From assembly GCA_964019695.1 (NCBI GenBank), contig OZ026514.1, forward strand, positions 100,795,845 through 100,859,844: a stretch of 64,000 nucleotides of DNA. Reading direction: 5' to 3'. This stretch comes from Loripinus fragilis. Lineage: Eukaryota > Mollusca > Bivalvia > Lucinida > Lucinidae. Of this stretch, positions 34,687 through 45,689 are shown in pieces; position 1 is the stretch's first letter; the number at the start of each line of letters is the position of its first letter. The position numbers and the translations under genes are program-made. Under the pieces are notes generated by a model. It was not told the DNA's origin. It did no database searches and was given only the letters and a program-made list of their open reading frames with translations.

Positions 34687-34789
34687 CACTCTCTGTAGAT
34701 GATCAGACTGGTCTATAGTATGACCTCATTGGAAACCCCGAAGACAAGATTTCTCATGTCGCAGCCCACATACGAGATGACAATTTTAC

Positions 34790-34892
34790 CTGGTGCTTTA
34801 AGATTGGTACACTCAATGGCTGCTGAAAGATTACTGTTGTCCATTCCCAATTTTTTACATGCTCTTACAAAGTCGATGAACTGACTGACAGG
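34790..34892 (-). CDS. LRPPRC: LRPPRC-like exon 8 of window
   Basis: This 103-nt exon has acceptor TTTCAG and donor GTAAAA. Its 34 codons begin PVSQFIDFVRACKKLGM and end at a base of a split glutamate. The matching vertebrate segment is PVEKLTDYCKKLKEVQM. The nearly 10-kb intron before it in the transcript holds a decayed Harbinger transposon. Confidence 0.88.
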
Positions 34893-35339
34893 CTGAAACA
34901 TTTAAGAAATGAATTCAGCTTTTGGAAGGTTCATGGAATCATGTACAGGGGAAGGGTCGTAACTGAGGTTGTGAGAACTTGTGACCCAACCCCATTGCTG
35001 TATAAAATTTGGGGATAAAAATGTTTATACTAATCATGAATACTTCTGGACCCGGTTGTACAAAGCTCAATTATCTTTTAATCATGGATTAAAACCTCGA
35101 TTAATTAGCGCCTTATTAAATCGCGTTGTACGAAGCTCAATTATCTTTTAATCATGGATTAAACCCTTGATTTAACCCCGATTCCTCAATTAAATTTAAT
35201 CGACGTCTAGGAGCTGAATTAACCAATTTAATCAGTCATTAGCCCGAAACAAAATGGCCGCAGACATAGCGTTTGTCCATCCAGGAAGGCAAAGAAATGG
35301 AAAAAACGTGAGAGAAAGAGCACACCATGACATGTAGAG

Positions 35340-35495
35340 ATGACCGACGTGGAATTGCGCCGGGGATACCGCTTCTCAAAGGCCAACATCCTTTTCATCT
35401 TAAGATTGATCAAAGAAACTACCTGTCAAAGTACACAGAGATCAAATCCCATCAGCGCGGAACTCCGAGTGAATCCCCAAAACACTGTTTTTCAT
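35340..35495 (+). pseudogene. Harbinger (HARBI1-like) transposase N-terminal remnant
   Basis: The frame reads ELRRGYRFSKANILFILRLI followed shortly by STQRSNPISAELRV. These correspond to the conserved start of the HARBI1-type transposase (…Y.F…I..L..L…PTQRS..ISPE…). Homology ends soon after and the catalytic DDE domain is absent, so it is inactive. The upstream reading frame is closed by a TGA four codons before the ATG. Confidence 0.75.
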
Positions 35496-35769
35496 CAAAC
35501 ATTCATTGTAAAATGTCATCTTTCTTCTGTCAAAACGAAAGTCGTTCTACTTAGTGACCGCAGAGTGACGTCATGGAACTACCCAGCCAAGTTGCAAAGT
35601 GCGGGTGGCACACCAGTTTAGAGTAGAGCGTTGTTTTATTGCTAAGTTACTTTTTCTTGCTCTTCCTATACACATATCGTTTAAAGTTTTCATGAAAAAT
35701 GCCATTCCCATTTGGACAATATTTTGGAAGATGCCACATTTTACGCTGGTGGAAATATTCTGTCAAGCG

Positions 35770-36720
35770 TGACGGTGGAGGGGGGGGGGGGGGGGGGAGG
35801 GTGCTTCATAATGTCCTTGGTTTATACGAGCTTATACGAGTCATTTCCTGTTAAGCAGTCAGTAGCAATAGATAGGCCTATGATATGTGAATCATAATAT
35901 CCGTGTACATGTATGTCAGATTAAAACCCTTCCCATTGCTTTAATCCCTAACTAAAATACTTTTTTCATCGGGTATGCGAACATATGCCTCATGGCAAGG
36001 GTTGTTTGTCCCCTACATAAAAAAAAATCGTATCTAACCTATATGAGGGGATGGACATTTGCCCCTTTGAATGTGGGCACCTGCCCCCTCTGTATAAAAG
36101 TGCAATCCGCATCTCCGTCCTGTTCTTGTATAATACCCTACCCCCCCCCCCCCCCCCCCCCCCCCCCAAGTTCTGTATGTTAAAATAAGGGAAATAAATA
36201 CCTTATTAATTGTCTTTTTTCTCTTATTTTGAGACTTTGTGGAGTGAGGAGGAGTAATTGTGATTATTTCCATAGGGAGGAAACTCACTTGCAATTTAGT
36301 TTTAATTTTAACTCCAAACCTACCATTTGAAGACCTATATAGTCAGTGGGAATATGGGCTCACTCTTACAGGGGATGGGCGCCGCTCGAGCATGGCATGG
36401 CTCAAAACAGACCTAAATTGAAATTTTGCATGTGTGGATCCAGAGGGGGGATAGGGGGTCCGGACCCCCCCCCCCAGAAAAATCACAAGTTATATGGGTT
36501 TCTTTAGATATTATGATTAGGACCCCCCTTCCCTGGAAAAAGTTGGACCCCCCCCCCCCCCGCCTGGAAAATGTTAGACCCCTCAGGATCCTTGGAAAAG
36601 TATTGGACCCCTATAAACTGTAAAATAAGTTGAGGACAAAATAAAAATTAAAAAAAAATGCGTTGTCCATCATGACCCCCCCCCCCCCCCCCCCCCCCCT
36701 GAAAAAATTCCTGGATCCGC
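35770..36720. repeat. Homopolymer C/G tracts and a CGGATCCAG MITE
   Basis: Long G or C runs lie at about 35774-35798, 36132-36167, 36468-36478, 36547-36560 and 36677-36699. The last three are inside a CGGATCCAG-ended MITE (36430-36725). Open frames across these tracts are proline/glycine artefacts. Confidence 0.82.
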
Positions 36721-37168
36721 GCATGATTTTGTAACCAACAAGTTTGAGGTCGCTTAAGTTACATGTGCTAGTAATGTGTGGGAGGGTTTGCAGGTATGCG
36801 AGAAGCGCAGGGAATAATAATTAACCCCTCCTCCGCACCCCATCGCTTCATCGCCTTACTGTTTGTTGTTAGCAATGTTAAATTCATGTTACTTGTCTTC
36901 ATCTGTGGTGAGCTTCTTGTTCCGTAACCCAGACCAGCATGCCAACAGAAAAATCGGCTCAGATGCAGCTGTATGTCCCGAAGAGACATCTTTACTTTTG
37001 TGACAAGTCCTGTAATTTCACATACCGACTAAACAATAAAAGATTGCTGTATACATGTATCATATACTGATATTTTTGAGTTAGTTATAAAATCATTACA
37101 TCTACATGTTACGTCTGTACAGTCACTTACGCCTATTTTGAACTTCTATGCGACAATATTACAAGATC

Positions 37169-37402
37169 TGGGCCCGGAATTACAATGCCTCCTTAGAGTT
37201 AAGGAAGACTTAAGTTAAGTATTGATTTTTCAGGATGCAAAAAATAACGTTTAAAACTGATCAAAATCAAAATAGTTTTAATTTTTCTGAAGATCACAAT
37301 GATATCACACATCGATTCAGGCAATTTATTTAGCATTTAGTATAGCATGTTGAAATATCAATACTTAACATAAGCCTTGCTTAACTTTAAGGAGGCATTG
37401 TA
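37169..37402. repeat. GGGCCCGGAATTACAA MITE, copy 2
   Basis: The left arm is complete; the right arm ends at GGAGGCATTGTAA without the terminal GGGCCC. It lies inside the Harbinger element. Confidence 0.85.
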
Positions 37403-37767
37403 AGGCGACCGTTTGCATAACTTTTGATCGCCCCTTACGACATTCTCGGGGGGTAACTCCCTATGTATGACATAGTACGGATGTGCGCCCGAATACCCCC
37501 CTTTTTCAGCGCCGCCAGGTATAAACCCCCTCTTTTTTTAAAAAAAAGAAAGTATTATGAATGTCCCGTTTTCTGAGTTTTGGCATTTGAATGGCCAAAC
37601 TTTTCTGAATTCCATGTATATGCCCATATTTTCGCTTAAAGATTCTACAAAAACTATAGACCCAGATTTGTGTTTGGCCAAAAAGTCTGGACCCGTACCT
37701 GGCCCAACCTGGTCTCTGGCCAGGCCCAGTTCCAAAGAGTTTGCTTTGACCGCATTTTGTATTCAAA

Positions 37768-37945
37768 CACTGCGAACTCGAGACCAAAGTGCCAGTTTCG
37801 TGCCTCACCGGCGTCACTGCGTCGTGTCATTGAGTAAGACACATTAATCCTAGCATAGTACTGGTTCAGCCCAGGAAGACCTGTCCCTACGTAACTTAAA
37901 GATTGTTGACAGGGACGTAAAGAATCAAATTAAACAAACAAAATA
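37768..37945 (+). repeat. SINE family 1, 5'-truncated
   Basis: It starts in the tRNA head after the A box (ACTCGAGACC) and ends GTTGACAGGGACGTAAAGAA plus CAAAC. Confidence 0.82.
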
Positions 37946-38172
37946 AACATCGCGAATCAGGCGCAGTCCCGAATTTTGTCAGTCTGATCATGTTTGATCA
38001 TGTTACAGGGTGTTTGTTTTGTATTCCTGTTTGTTTTATAGTTTAAAACTGATTTGGGCCGTTTCAGTTCCAACTTTTCTTGGGTCTGAATAGATCCAAT
38101 ACTGTTTACTGAGGGGTAGCATCTGATCTAGGCTTATTGTTTAACTATTTCGAATGAAAACGTGATGTTACG

Positions 38173-39010
38173 TAGGGCTGCTGCGAGTATCCGAGTACTC
38201 GGATACTCGTGGATCTGAATATAAAATCGAGTATGAATATTCGTCACTGCCGAAATCGTTGGATCGCGATCTTTTTTTCTTCTTTTTTTTTACCCTTTTT
38301 AACTGAAACAAGAAGTTTTCACAAAACGGTCCATTGAAATTTTTCATTATGACTACGGTTCTAATTGATAATATCTCTTATTCAAATACCTTTGTTTTTT
38401 GCAGGTTTATCGGTAATTAAAATCCTCAAAGTATTCCAAAATCGGCTGATAATATATATTCCAATCTATTTTATTTAAACACAATTCATCGGGGCACCTT
38501 CATCGGTACATAACAAACAGAGCCAAAAATATCATCAAATGTCAATTATCAAATAAATTTCAAAGGGTTCTTTTTTCTTCTTTGAAGTTTACTTCTTGCC
38601 GACAAGGTGACAGCTGATTTGGCCTACGTGACCCAGGTCATGTTGTCCATGTGTGAACTTCAGGACAAAGGAAAAGGGCCTTATACTGTAATCGGCACAC
38701 TTCTGTCTGAATATCTGGTTATCCAAGTTCAGGAAAATATAAAATCAAATTTACAAATTGTGTTGCATGCCTTGACAGTCGTGAGTGGAAATGTAGTCTT
38801 ATCTTCTTTGATAACTAACTGTATACATGTGGTACTTCTGGTTTAACAGAAAGGGCTGATTTACTAAGTAAATAGACCCAACAATAGATGTTTCATAACA
38901 GGAGTCTTACTGTTTTTATCAAACGGTGACTCGCAGTTCGATCTGTGAATCGTCACTCATGAATCGTGGATCAGATCGGATCGCCACTTACCTAACGATC
39001 CACAGCCCTA
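38173..39010. mobile_element. hAT-type element, 838 bp, with 8-bp target duplication
   Basis: The ends TAGGGCTGCTGCGAGT and CGATCCACAGCCCTA have inverted TAGGGCTG tips and are flanked on both sides by the identical octamer ATGTTACG. Inverted TAGGGCTG tips and an 8-bp duplication are typical of hAT elements. A 79-codon frame at 38607-38846 lies inside; I could not assign it. Confidence 0.8.
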
Positions 39011-39215
39011 ATGTTACGGTTGCGTTCTTTTTTTCATTTTCATATCATAGAGCTAATTTTGAGGAAAGGCATGGGGTTGGTTAGGGATGCGGAATTCGGT
39101 GGTAACTCTGTCATTTGGTCGTCTTCGTTTTCGACCTGAGTGTGTCGTTATTTGGGGTGTTCAGGGTCTCCATGGGCTCATGTTCTTGATTTTAATCTCG
39201 CGCAGGCTCGCCTTC

Positions 39216-39970
39216 CCAGCAAAAATATGGGTCCCATATGGGCTACCCATATGGGGAGTGCAACCGGGTTCCGTATGGGGTCCCATATTGGTGTTTTTGT
39301 TGATTTGATTCTTTACGTCCAATCAACAATCTTTCAGTTATATAGGGACGAGTCTTCCTGGATTTAACCAGTACTAAGCTAGGATAAATGTGCCTTCCTC
39401 AAGGACCACAACGCAGTGACGCCGGTTAGACTCGAACCCGCGGCCCTTCGGTCTCGAGTCAAGCACCCTACCACTGAGCCACTGCGCTCCCTACATGGGT
39501 TCCATATGGGTTAGCCCATTTGCGGGTTGCCCATATGGGTCCCATATAACAGTCCCATGAAGAAAAAAAATGATATAATCATCTTTATATAAAATTATTT
39601 CCTTGTTTATAATGCATGGCTACAAATGTAGCTTCTATATATACAGTTGCGGATACAGAGGGGATTCATGTGGTTCGCTTGAACCCCCATTTGAAACAAA
39701 ATTATTCCATTTTTATGAGGAATTTCAAGCAAAATCAGCATAAACTATCAAATAATCATGTACAATTTTCAAATCGAAACCTCCTTTGTAAATTTGAACC
39801 CCCTAGCAAGAAATCCTGGATCCGCCCCTGCTTCTACCATTTATTTTATCTTATTTACATGGGCCAGCCCATATGGGACCCATATGGAACCCGGTTGCAC
39901 TGCCCATATGTGTCCCATATGGGTGCCCACATGGGACCCATATGGGTCTCATATAGATTGCTTGCTGGGT
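39216..39970. repeat. CCATATGGG inverted-repeat element interrupted by a SINE
   Basis: CCCAGCAAAAATATGGGTCC at the left and CCCAGCAAGCAATCTATATG (inverted) at the right flank arms rich in CCCATATGGG and a shared GTGCAACCGGGTTCC. A minus-strand SINE family 1 copy (39300-39493) and a CGGATCCAG-type MITE (39648-39835) are inserted inside. Confidence 0.8.
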
Positions 39971-39999
39971 TTTTCAAACGCCAGATTTCTGCGAAGCCG

Positions 40000-40150
40000 G
40001 GGGGGGGGGTCTCTATTTTTTTCTGCATGCGTAGGCTCGAGCCCAGCATCTACCTTTCACCCCCAAAAACATCAGGAATTTCAAGCACCCAAATTTTTTT
40101 TACCCGAGCCTACGTATATATGAAAATATCAGAGTACCCCCCCCCCCCGG
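40000..40150. repeat. GGGGTACTCTGATATTTTC palindrome MITE
   Basis: G tract, CGTAGGCTCG, then the inverse CGAGCCTACGTATATATGAA and AGAGTACCCCCC. A longer copy is at 58705-59090. Confidence 0.78.
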
Positions 40151-40759
40151 GAGTATTCTTGCATAGTTATACCAGGTGCCCCAATAAGTCATATAAAACT
40201 GGCGTGATGAAAATAGCAACAAGACAATGACGTCATTGTTTACATTGTCATTGGCGACGCTTTATTTCAACAGACTCTGTCAAAAAAAAAAACACTCGTA
40301 GAGTACATGGAGTAGACAGCCTTAACATTTCCGTGATATCTGGATGCTTGGTATATCTTTACACTCTCACTGTGTTTCATAGAAAATTAACCTTTTATTG
40401 CGAAAGAACGTTACAGGAGTAACGATCCCCGGGTTACAATCGACCATCCCGATCAGCTTGATTCCTCCTCTTTCTTTACGTCCTAAACTTGATTTGTAAG
40501 TTTTGACTCGAGACTTTCTCTTTTCTAATATGGCGGCGTTTTGTTTACATGGCTGAATTATGGGAGACTGGTTTTATGATTTCTATTGAAATTAATTACG
40601 AACCCTCGATTAAAGCTCAATTAACTAATCAACCGTTTAATGAGGCTTCGTACAACACATTTAAATACATTAATTAGTTAATCCATCGTTAAGATTTAAA
40701 TGATTGATTAACGCTTAATCCATGATTAGATTTAATAGAGCTTCGTACAACTGGGTCCT

Positions 40760-40813
40760 GGTCTCTTGCAAAGTAAGTGAAGCCCGAAGGCTTCACTTAC
40801 TTTGCAAGAGACC
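40760..40813. repeat. Perfect hairpin, 25-bp stem
   Basis: GGTCTCTTGCAAAGTAAGTG continues to AAGCC, then a CGAA loop and the exact inverse. It lies immediately right of the Harbinger element. The outer flanks (ATTCACGATTCCATGAACC at 40827) are mirrored at 34925 left of the Harbinger element. Confidence 0.88.
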
Positions 40814-41507
40814 CGAAGTATTCACGATTCCATGAACCTTCCAAAAATTGAATTTATTGCTTATATTTACATTTTATTATAAATAACTAATATAAAGAAA
40901 TTAATTATAATTTAGGAGATAAAACAGTTTTGGATTTAATATTTAATTGTATTAACAGTATTGTTTGAGTGCAAAACTGAAAAGCGGAACAGCCCGTATG
41001 AACACGGAGAGCCAATGGGGCAAACAAGAAGCTTGTTTTGCACCTGTAACTCAGGCGTGGCTCGCTGTCAATCACAACACCAGTGTCACATCTGGCGAAT
41101 GAATTGGATATTCAAAGCGAATTGCACGGACAAGTGAGCTTGGCAGCTGTCAATCAAATTTTGTGTTGTTCATGAGGCTATGAACGATTGCAAAATTCTA
41201 AAGATTCATTAAAGGCTTGCTTTGATAATGTAAATATCATAACACAGGCCCTGAGGTTATAAAAATTTCATGCTCAACTGAACTAAGCATTTAATTTATC
41301 ATGCTCATAAATGTTGAAATGTCAACAATTGTTCGCATTTTAACATTTATTAGTAGAATAAATACAACATCTGAACATTTTAAGTAGGAATGCAGTTTTT
41401 TTTCTTCAGTATTTCCAATTCTCTGAGCAGTTGAAATTTCATTCTCTGTTGAGTTGAGCACAAAAAGTTTTATAACCTCAAAGCCAGTCTACAACGTTAA
41501 ACAGGGT

Positions 41508-41915
41508 TCATACAGGCAAGTATGAGTAAAATTAAAAAACTTTTCAAGGACTTCTAAAAGCCTCTCCAACTGTTTTCAAGGACTTAAAGTTAATGAAAAA
41601 TGCTAAACCAAGTGTTAAAAGTCTACTTCAGAAATACTAGACTGAGATAATGGAGACATTAGTACTGAAAAATTAGTATAAAACTGTTTTGCATTTATTT
41701 GGTGCAGCATATGCTGCACCAAAGGCACAAAAATTTTATACTAATTTAGGTCTCTATCAAAGTGCCAAGTCCTACAGAAAATAGTAGAATTAAAGGACTT
41801 TTCAAGGCTTTTGAGCGATTTTCCAGTACTTTTCAAGGCAGATTTACTTTTCAAGGACTTTTCAAGAAAGCCCTCTAAATTCAAGTAATTTTCAAGCCTG
41901 TGCGAAACCCCTTAA
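41508..41915. repeat. CAAGGACTTTTCAAGG MITE, copy 3
   Basis: Full-length copy with a central GGTGCAGCATATGCTGCACC palindrome. Confidence 0.88.
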
Positions 41916-42318
41916 ATACCTCACACAGTGAAGTGTTTATGTGAGTAAGAAGTTAGTATAAAAGAATGAAAACTGTTGGAGTTACAGATTGCACACAGAT
42001 TACACAGCGTACACACTCCAAAGGTGGTATAAACATACTAATGTCTAAGTTCAGCACTCCAAAATAATACAATAAAATATTGACATAAAGTTAAGCATAT
42101 TTTTATGCATTCCAAATTTTCGTAGTCTTGCAAAATATTTTTGCTTTTTACTGGACATGTAAATAGGTATTTTGACTGCCAAAAGTCGGCAAGTATAGTT
42201 CATTTAATGCACTACTGACTATGAACGAGTAGTTCATGGCACAGTTCTGTGCATGAGATGACAAGCAAGCATGAAATTCCATCATTTCCCAGCCTTAAAA
42301 GACTTACTCTGTATCAAT

Positions 42319-42458
42319 ATGCCACGAATAAAGAAGACTGAAGGTGAAAATGGCAAATTATTGGTATGAGGGACACTGGTATGAAGCAAGCAGACATTGC
42401 TAGGGCGTTAAATGTGTCCCAGAGTGTCATGAGCAGACTCACGAGACTGGTAGGAAGC
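42319..42458 (+). pseudogene. Tc1/mariner transposase N-terminal fragment
   Basis: A start MPRIKKTE.. and, after a frame change near 42360, MRDTGMKQADIARALNVSQS followed by VMSRL, form the helix-turn-helix DNA-binding domain of Tc1-like transposases. The frame is broken by a one-base shift and the rest of the protein is missing: the sequence passes into an unrelated GACCTTGAC repeat. It is dead. Confidence 0.82.
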
Positions 42459-42469
42459 AAATTTGACCT

Positions 42470-42835
42470 TGACATAATGTAGGTCAAGGTCAACCTAGGA
42501 TCATCTTTTGAACATACTCGATAGGCCCAACATCCCCAATGCTACATACCAAGTCTCCAGGTTATCAGCCTTCTGGTTCTGGAGAAGACAATTTTTAAAG
42601 GGTTTTTACCATATATGGGCGTGGCGGCCATCTTGGTCATGTGACCAGGACCATTTGAACAAATTTTCGTTCCTGTGTCCTAAGGAGTCTCCCTATGAAA
42701 TTTGAGTTTAATTGGCCCAGTGGTTTCAGAGGAGAAGATGTTTGAAAATGTTGATGGACATACTATAGACAGACACCGGAGTCACTGGTGTACTATTAGC
42801 TCACCTATGAGCTTTCCGCTCAGGTGAGCAAATAA
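42470..42835. repeat. GCTCAGGTGAGC-ended element
   Basis: Contains GACCTTGACATAATGTAGGT, CATACCAAGTCTCCAGG and GTGACCAGGACCATTTGAAC and ends CCGCTCAGGTGAGCAAAT. Related in plan to the other array elements. Confidence 0.65.
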
Positions 42836-44247
42836 AAAAGGAATCAAAACTGCTGCAGATACCATTTACATAAAGCACAGATGGAAAAATGTACAAGTTC
42901 AACAGTCCTCAAAAAAAAAAAAAATATCAAATGTGCATAAAATTGGAGGTGCACATCTTCAATGTATGAACACTCATTATGCAAAGATTGAATATAAAGG
43001 AATTAAAACTGTTGGAGTTACAGATTACACAAACCAGACATCATCTAAGCATTTATTTTGAACAGAAAAAAATGTCTAAGTTCAATACACCCACAAATGA
43101 GAAAATATCCATGACATGTGCACAAAATACAAGGTGCACATCCTTTATGTGTGAACAATCATTATGTAAAGTTGGAATATAAAGGAATGAAAAGTGTTTG
43201 AGTTACAGATTACACAAACCAGACACGCATCTAAGCATTTTAAACGGAATAATGTGTTAGTTAAAGACCCCCAAGAATGAGAAAACGTCCATGAATTGTG
43301 CAAAAAATAAAAGGTGCACATCTTCAATGTGTGAACAATCATTATGCAACGTTTGGATACTGTTAAGAGTTTCGTAGATTACACAAGCCAGACACCCTCT
43401 AAGCCTTTCTGATGGAAAAAATGTATAAGTTCAACACCCCACAGAAATGAGAGAATATTTAACAAACAGGGTTCATACAGGCAAATTTGAGTAAAATTCA
43501 AGGACTTCTCAAGACAATCTTACAGTTTTCAAGGCCTAAAGTTTATGAAAAATCCTGATTTAAGTGTTAAAATTCTACTTTGGAAATGGTAGACTGCATA
43601 ACAAATGATATTAGTTTTAGAAAATTAGTATAAATTTGTGGTGCCTTTATTTGGTGCAGCATGAGCTGCACCAAATTAAGGCACCACAATTTTTTACTGA
43701 TTTAGGTCTCAAAAGTGAGTGTTGAATCCTCCTGTATAAGGTAAATTCAAGGACTTTCCAAGGCCGTTGAGTGTTTTTCAAGTACTTTTCAAGGCAAATT
43801 TAATTTTCAAGGACTTTTCAAGACAGCCCTGTATATTCAAGTACTTTTCAAGCCTGTGCGAACCCTGTCAAATGTGCACAAAATAGAAGGTACACATCTT
43901 CAATGTGTGAACAATCATTATGCAAAGTTTGAATATAAAGGAATGAAAAGTGTTGGAGTTACTGATTACACAAACAAGGCACCCTAAAAGTTTTGCGACA
44001 GAGGGAGCGATAGACGGACGCACTACATGACCAGTGTTTCCCTAAAGCTGCGCAGGTAAAATACTGTATTCGGTCCGGAAGTGGCTGCTAAATAGTGTGA
44101 TATGCAGTTTTTTTAAAAATCAGCCTAGATTAAGGTATTTCCATATCATTGAATGTCGTAGTCCATTATCTTTTTTGTCCAGTATATTTAATGTAATATA
44201 AAGAATGTATATTATTCAAAGAAGTAGTCAGTAAAACTCAAAATAAA

Positions 44248-44430
44248 GAGTGGAGTGGCTCAGTGGTAGAGTGTTAGACTTGAGATTGAAGGGCCACTGG
44301 TTTGAGACTCGAAGGAGACACTTTGTTGTGTCCTTGAGCAAGACACTTTATCTTTTGCTTTTTGCTTAGTACTGGTTCAACCAATGAAAATATGAAATCA
44401 AATCGACATAACTGAAAAATTGTTGACTAT
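44248..44430 (+). repeat. SINE family 1, diverged copy
   Basis: Recognisable A box (GTGGCTCAGTGGTAGAGTG) and TTGTGTCCTTGAGCAAGACA, but the tail is diverged. Confidence 0.78.
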
Positions 44431-44484
44431 GAAATACGATTTAATATCCTTCACCACTTTTCAAAATGGTTGATTGTAATTGTA

Positions 44485-44676
44485 ATAAAGAAAAACCTGT
44501 CTTAAACGACCACTCAAAAATAGACAAAGCAAATGCCTTAACGACAAATGGTAGCTTAATGAAGGTCGAAAGCATTGCAGAATGCTCTCTTGGAGCATTC
44601 TGCAACACTTTTGACCTGCATTAAGCAATAATCGGTCCTAGCAAATTGTTGGTCTTTTTTGAGTGGCCGCTTAAGA
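44485..44676. repeat. GCAGAATGCTCC palindrome MITE next to exon 7
   Basis: The arms AAACCTGTCTTAAACGACCA and GAGTGGCCGCTTAAGA surround GCAGAATGCTCTCTTGGAGC. The right arm ends within the intronic part of the donor of the exon at 44683. Confidence 0.85.
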
Positions 44677-44682
44677 TATTAC

Positions 44683-44856
44683 CAATTCTGCTACTATCGC
44701 TGCCCTGTAAAACAATGGAGCTTGATGGAATGAAAATGCCTGGAAAAGTTTAAACGCTAAATCTGCATGGCCATTATGTAGCAGTGTCATCATACTTGGA
44801 TAAATCATGGCAATATTTAACTTCCAATTAACCGTCTTACTTAGAAGCTCAAAAAC
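44683..44856 (-). CDS. LRPPRC: LRPPRC-like exon 7 of window
   Basis: This is the largest exon, 174 nt, phase 0 on both sides, 58 codons (residues 170-227). It has acceptor TTTTTTCAG and donor GTAATA. Helical pairs include VFELLSKTVNW, YPSMMTLLHNGHADLAFKLF and YRAAIVAEL. The order agrees with the LRPPRC region just after the four amino-terminal PPR motifs. The intronic bases after the donor belong to a MITE terminal repeat, from about the seventh intron base onward. Confidence 0.87.
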
Positions 44857-44949
44857 CTGAAAAAAACAAGTTATAAAGTCAAGGTCATCTCAATCTTCTG
44901 CTGCTAATGGCTACTGATTATCGTCTACTAGTCGATTTAAAACTAATGT

Positions 44950-45350
44950 AGCTAAAAGTGTGGACCAAGATCAGACTGCTCCTTTAGGAATAACAGGGGT
45001 GGTAACAGTCAAAGATTCTCAATCAGGAAAACCTTACAGCTCAATCCTGAACTTGGCCAAAAATGTTCAGAAATCACCAATAAAATGTTTAAAAGAACAA
45101 AACATCCATAGAAAGCAATCAGTTTATGCTTATCTTAAAGTAAATAACTGATTAAAAGATCATGATAGGTTCTGAAAACAAATTACAGCAATAATAAATT
45201 TGATCTTATATGCAAAATGCATGAGTGCTCAATCAGGAAATCCTGATTAATCCTGAACTTTATCACCCCTGGAATAAGTTTTGACTCCGAGATCAGACTG
45301 CTCCTCTCCTCTAGGAGCAGTCTGATGTGAGTCCAAACTTTCTGTCTGTA
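44950..45350. repeat. CAGTTTGGATCC-type MITE interrupted by AGGGGT MITE
   Basis: An inner MITE (44996-45270, tips AGGGGT / ACCCCT, flanks GGAATAA both sides) is inserted into a GTGTGGACCAAGATCAGACT palindrome element. The inner family recurs, split, at 48553-51028. Confidence 0.8.
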
Positions 45351-45464
45351 TAGACATTTTAGCAGAGGACATTTTCAGATGCATTGTAGTCCCTTTATAA
45401 CTGAAAGATTGTTGATGGGATGTGAAGAATTAAGTCTAACTAAGGCCTAAATGAAATATATGTG

Positions 45465-45670
45465 TGGTTCCTGTTGCATACTAACAAAATTTAGGGTAGG
45501 TAGGTAGGGAAACTATTAAATTTTGTTATAACATTTAACAAAGAAAATAGTGACAAAATCTGAAAAAGTGCCAATTTTAGGTATTTTTTCTCCAAAGACC
45601 ATTTTAATGTTTAGGGTAGGGTTAAAAAAATAGGGTAGGTAGGCAACAGGAACCAGACATATATCTCATT
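45465..45670. repeat. GGTTCCTGTTGC-ended MITE
   Basis: GTGTGGTTCCTGTTGCATAC and the inverse GCAACAGGAACCAGACATAT flank TTTAGGGTAGGTAGG motifs. Confidence 0.75.
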
Positions 45671-45689
45671 TAAGCCACTAACTAACTAA

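Larger units (their letters stand above)
35048..40758. mobile_element. Decayed PIF/Harbinger transposon (5.7 kb)
   Basis: The inverted termini GGACCCGGTTGTACAAAGCT (left) and GGACCCAGTTGTACGAAGCT (right, inverted) extend over about 170 bp, each with a second internal GTTGTACGAAG subrepeat and TTAATCATGGATTAA-like motifs. A transposase remnant lies near the left end. Later insertions (hAT, SINE, CGGATCCAG and CCATATGG elements, G tracts) account for much of the length. No clean target duplication could be read. Confidence 0.72.
41945..44000. repeat. ~180-bp tandem family, interrupted
   Basis: Units with GTTGGAGTTACAGATTACAC, GTGCACATCTTCAATGT and CAATCATTATGCAAAG recur near 41975, 43005, 43195, 43365 and 43950. 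A Tc1 remnant, a GCTCAGGTGAGC element and a CAAGGACTTTTCAAGG MITE (43465-43870) split the array. Confidence 0.82.

Noticed and set aside
39616..40230. 204-codon plus-strand frame, the longest in the window
   Set aside because: It runs through a CGGATCCAG MITE, CCATATGG arms and G/C tracts; the composition is that of the repeats, and it has no protein motif or splice support.
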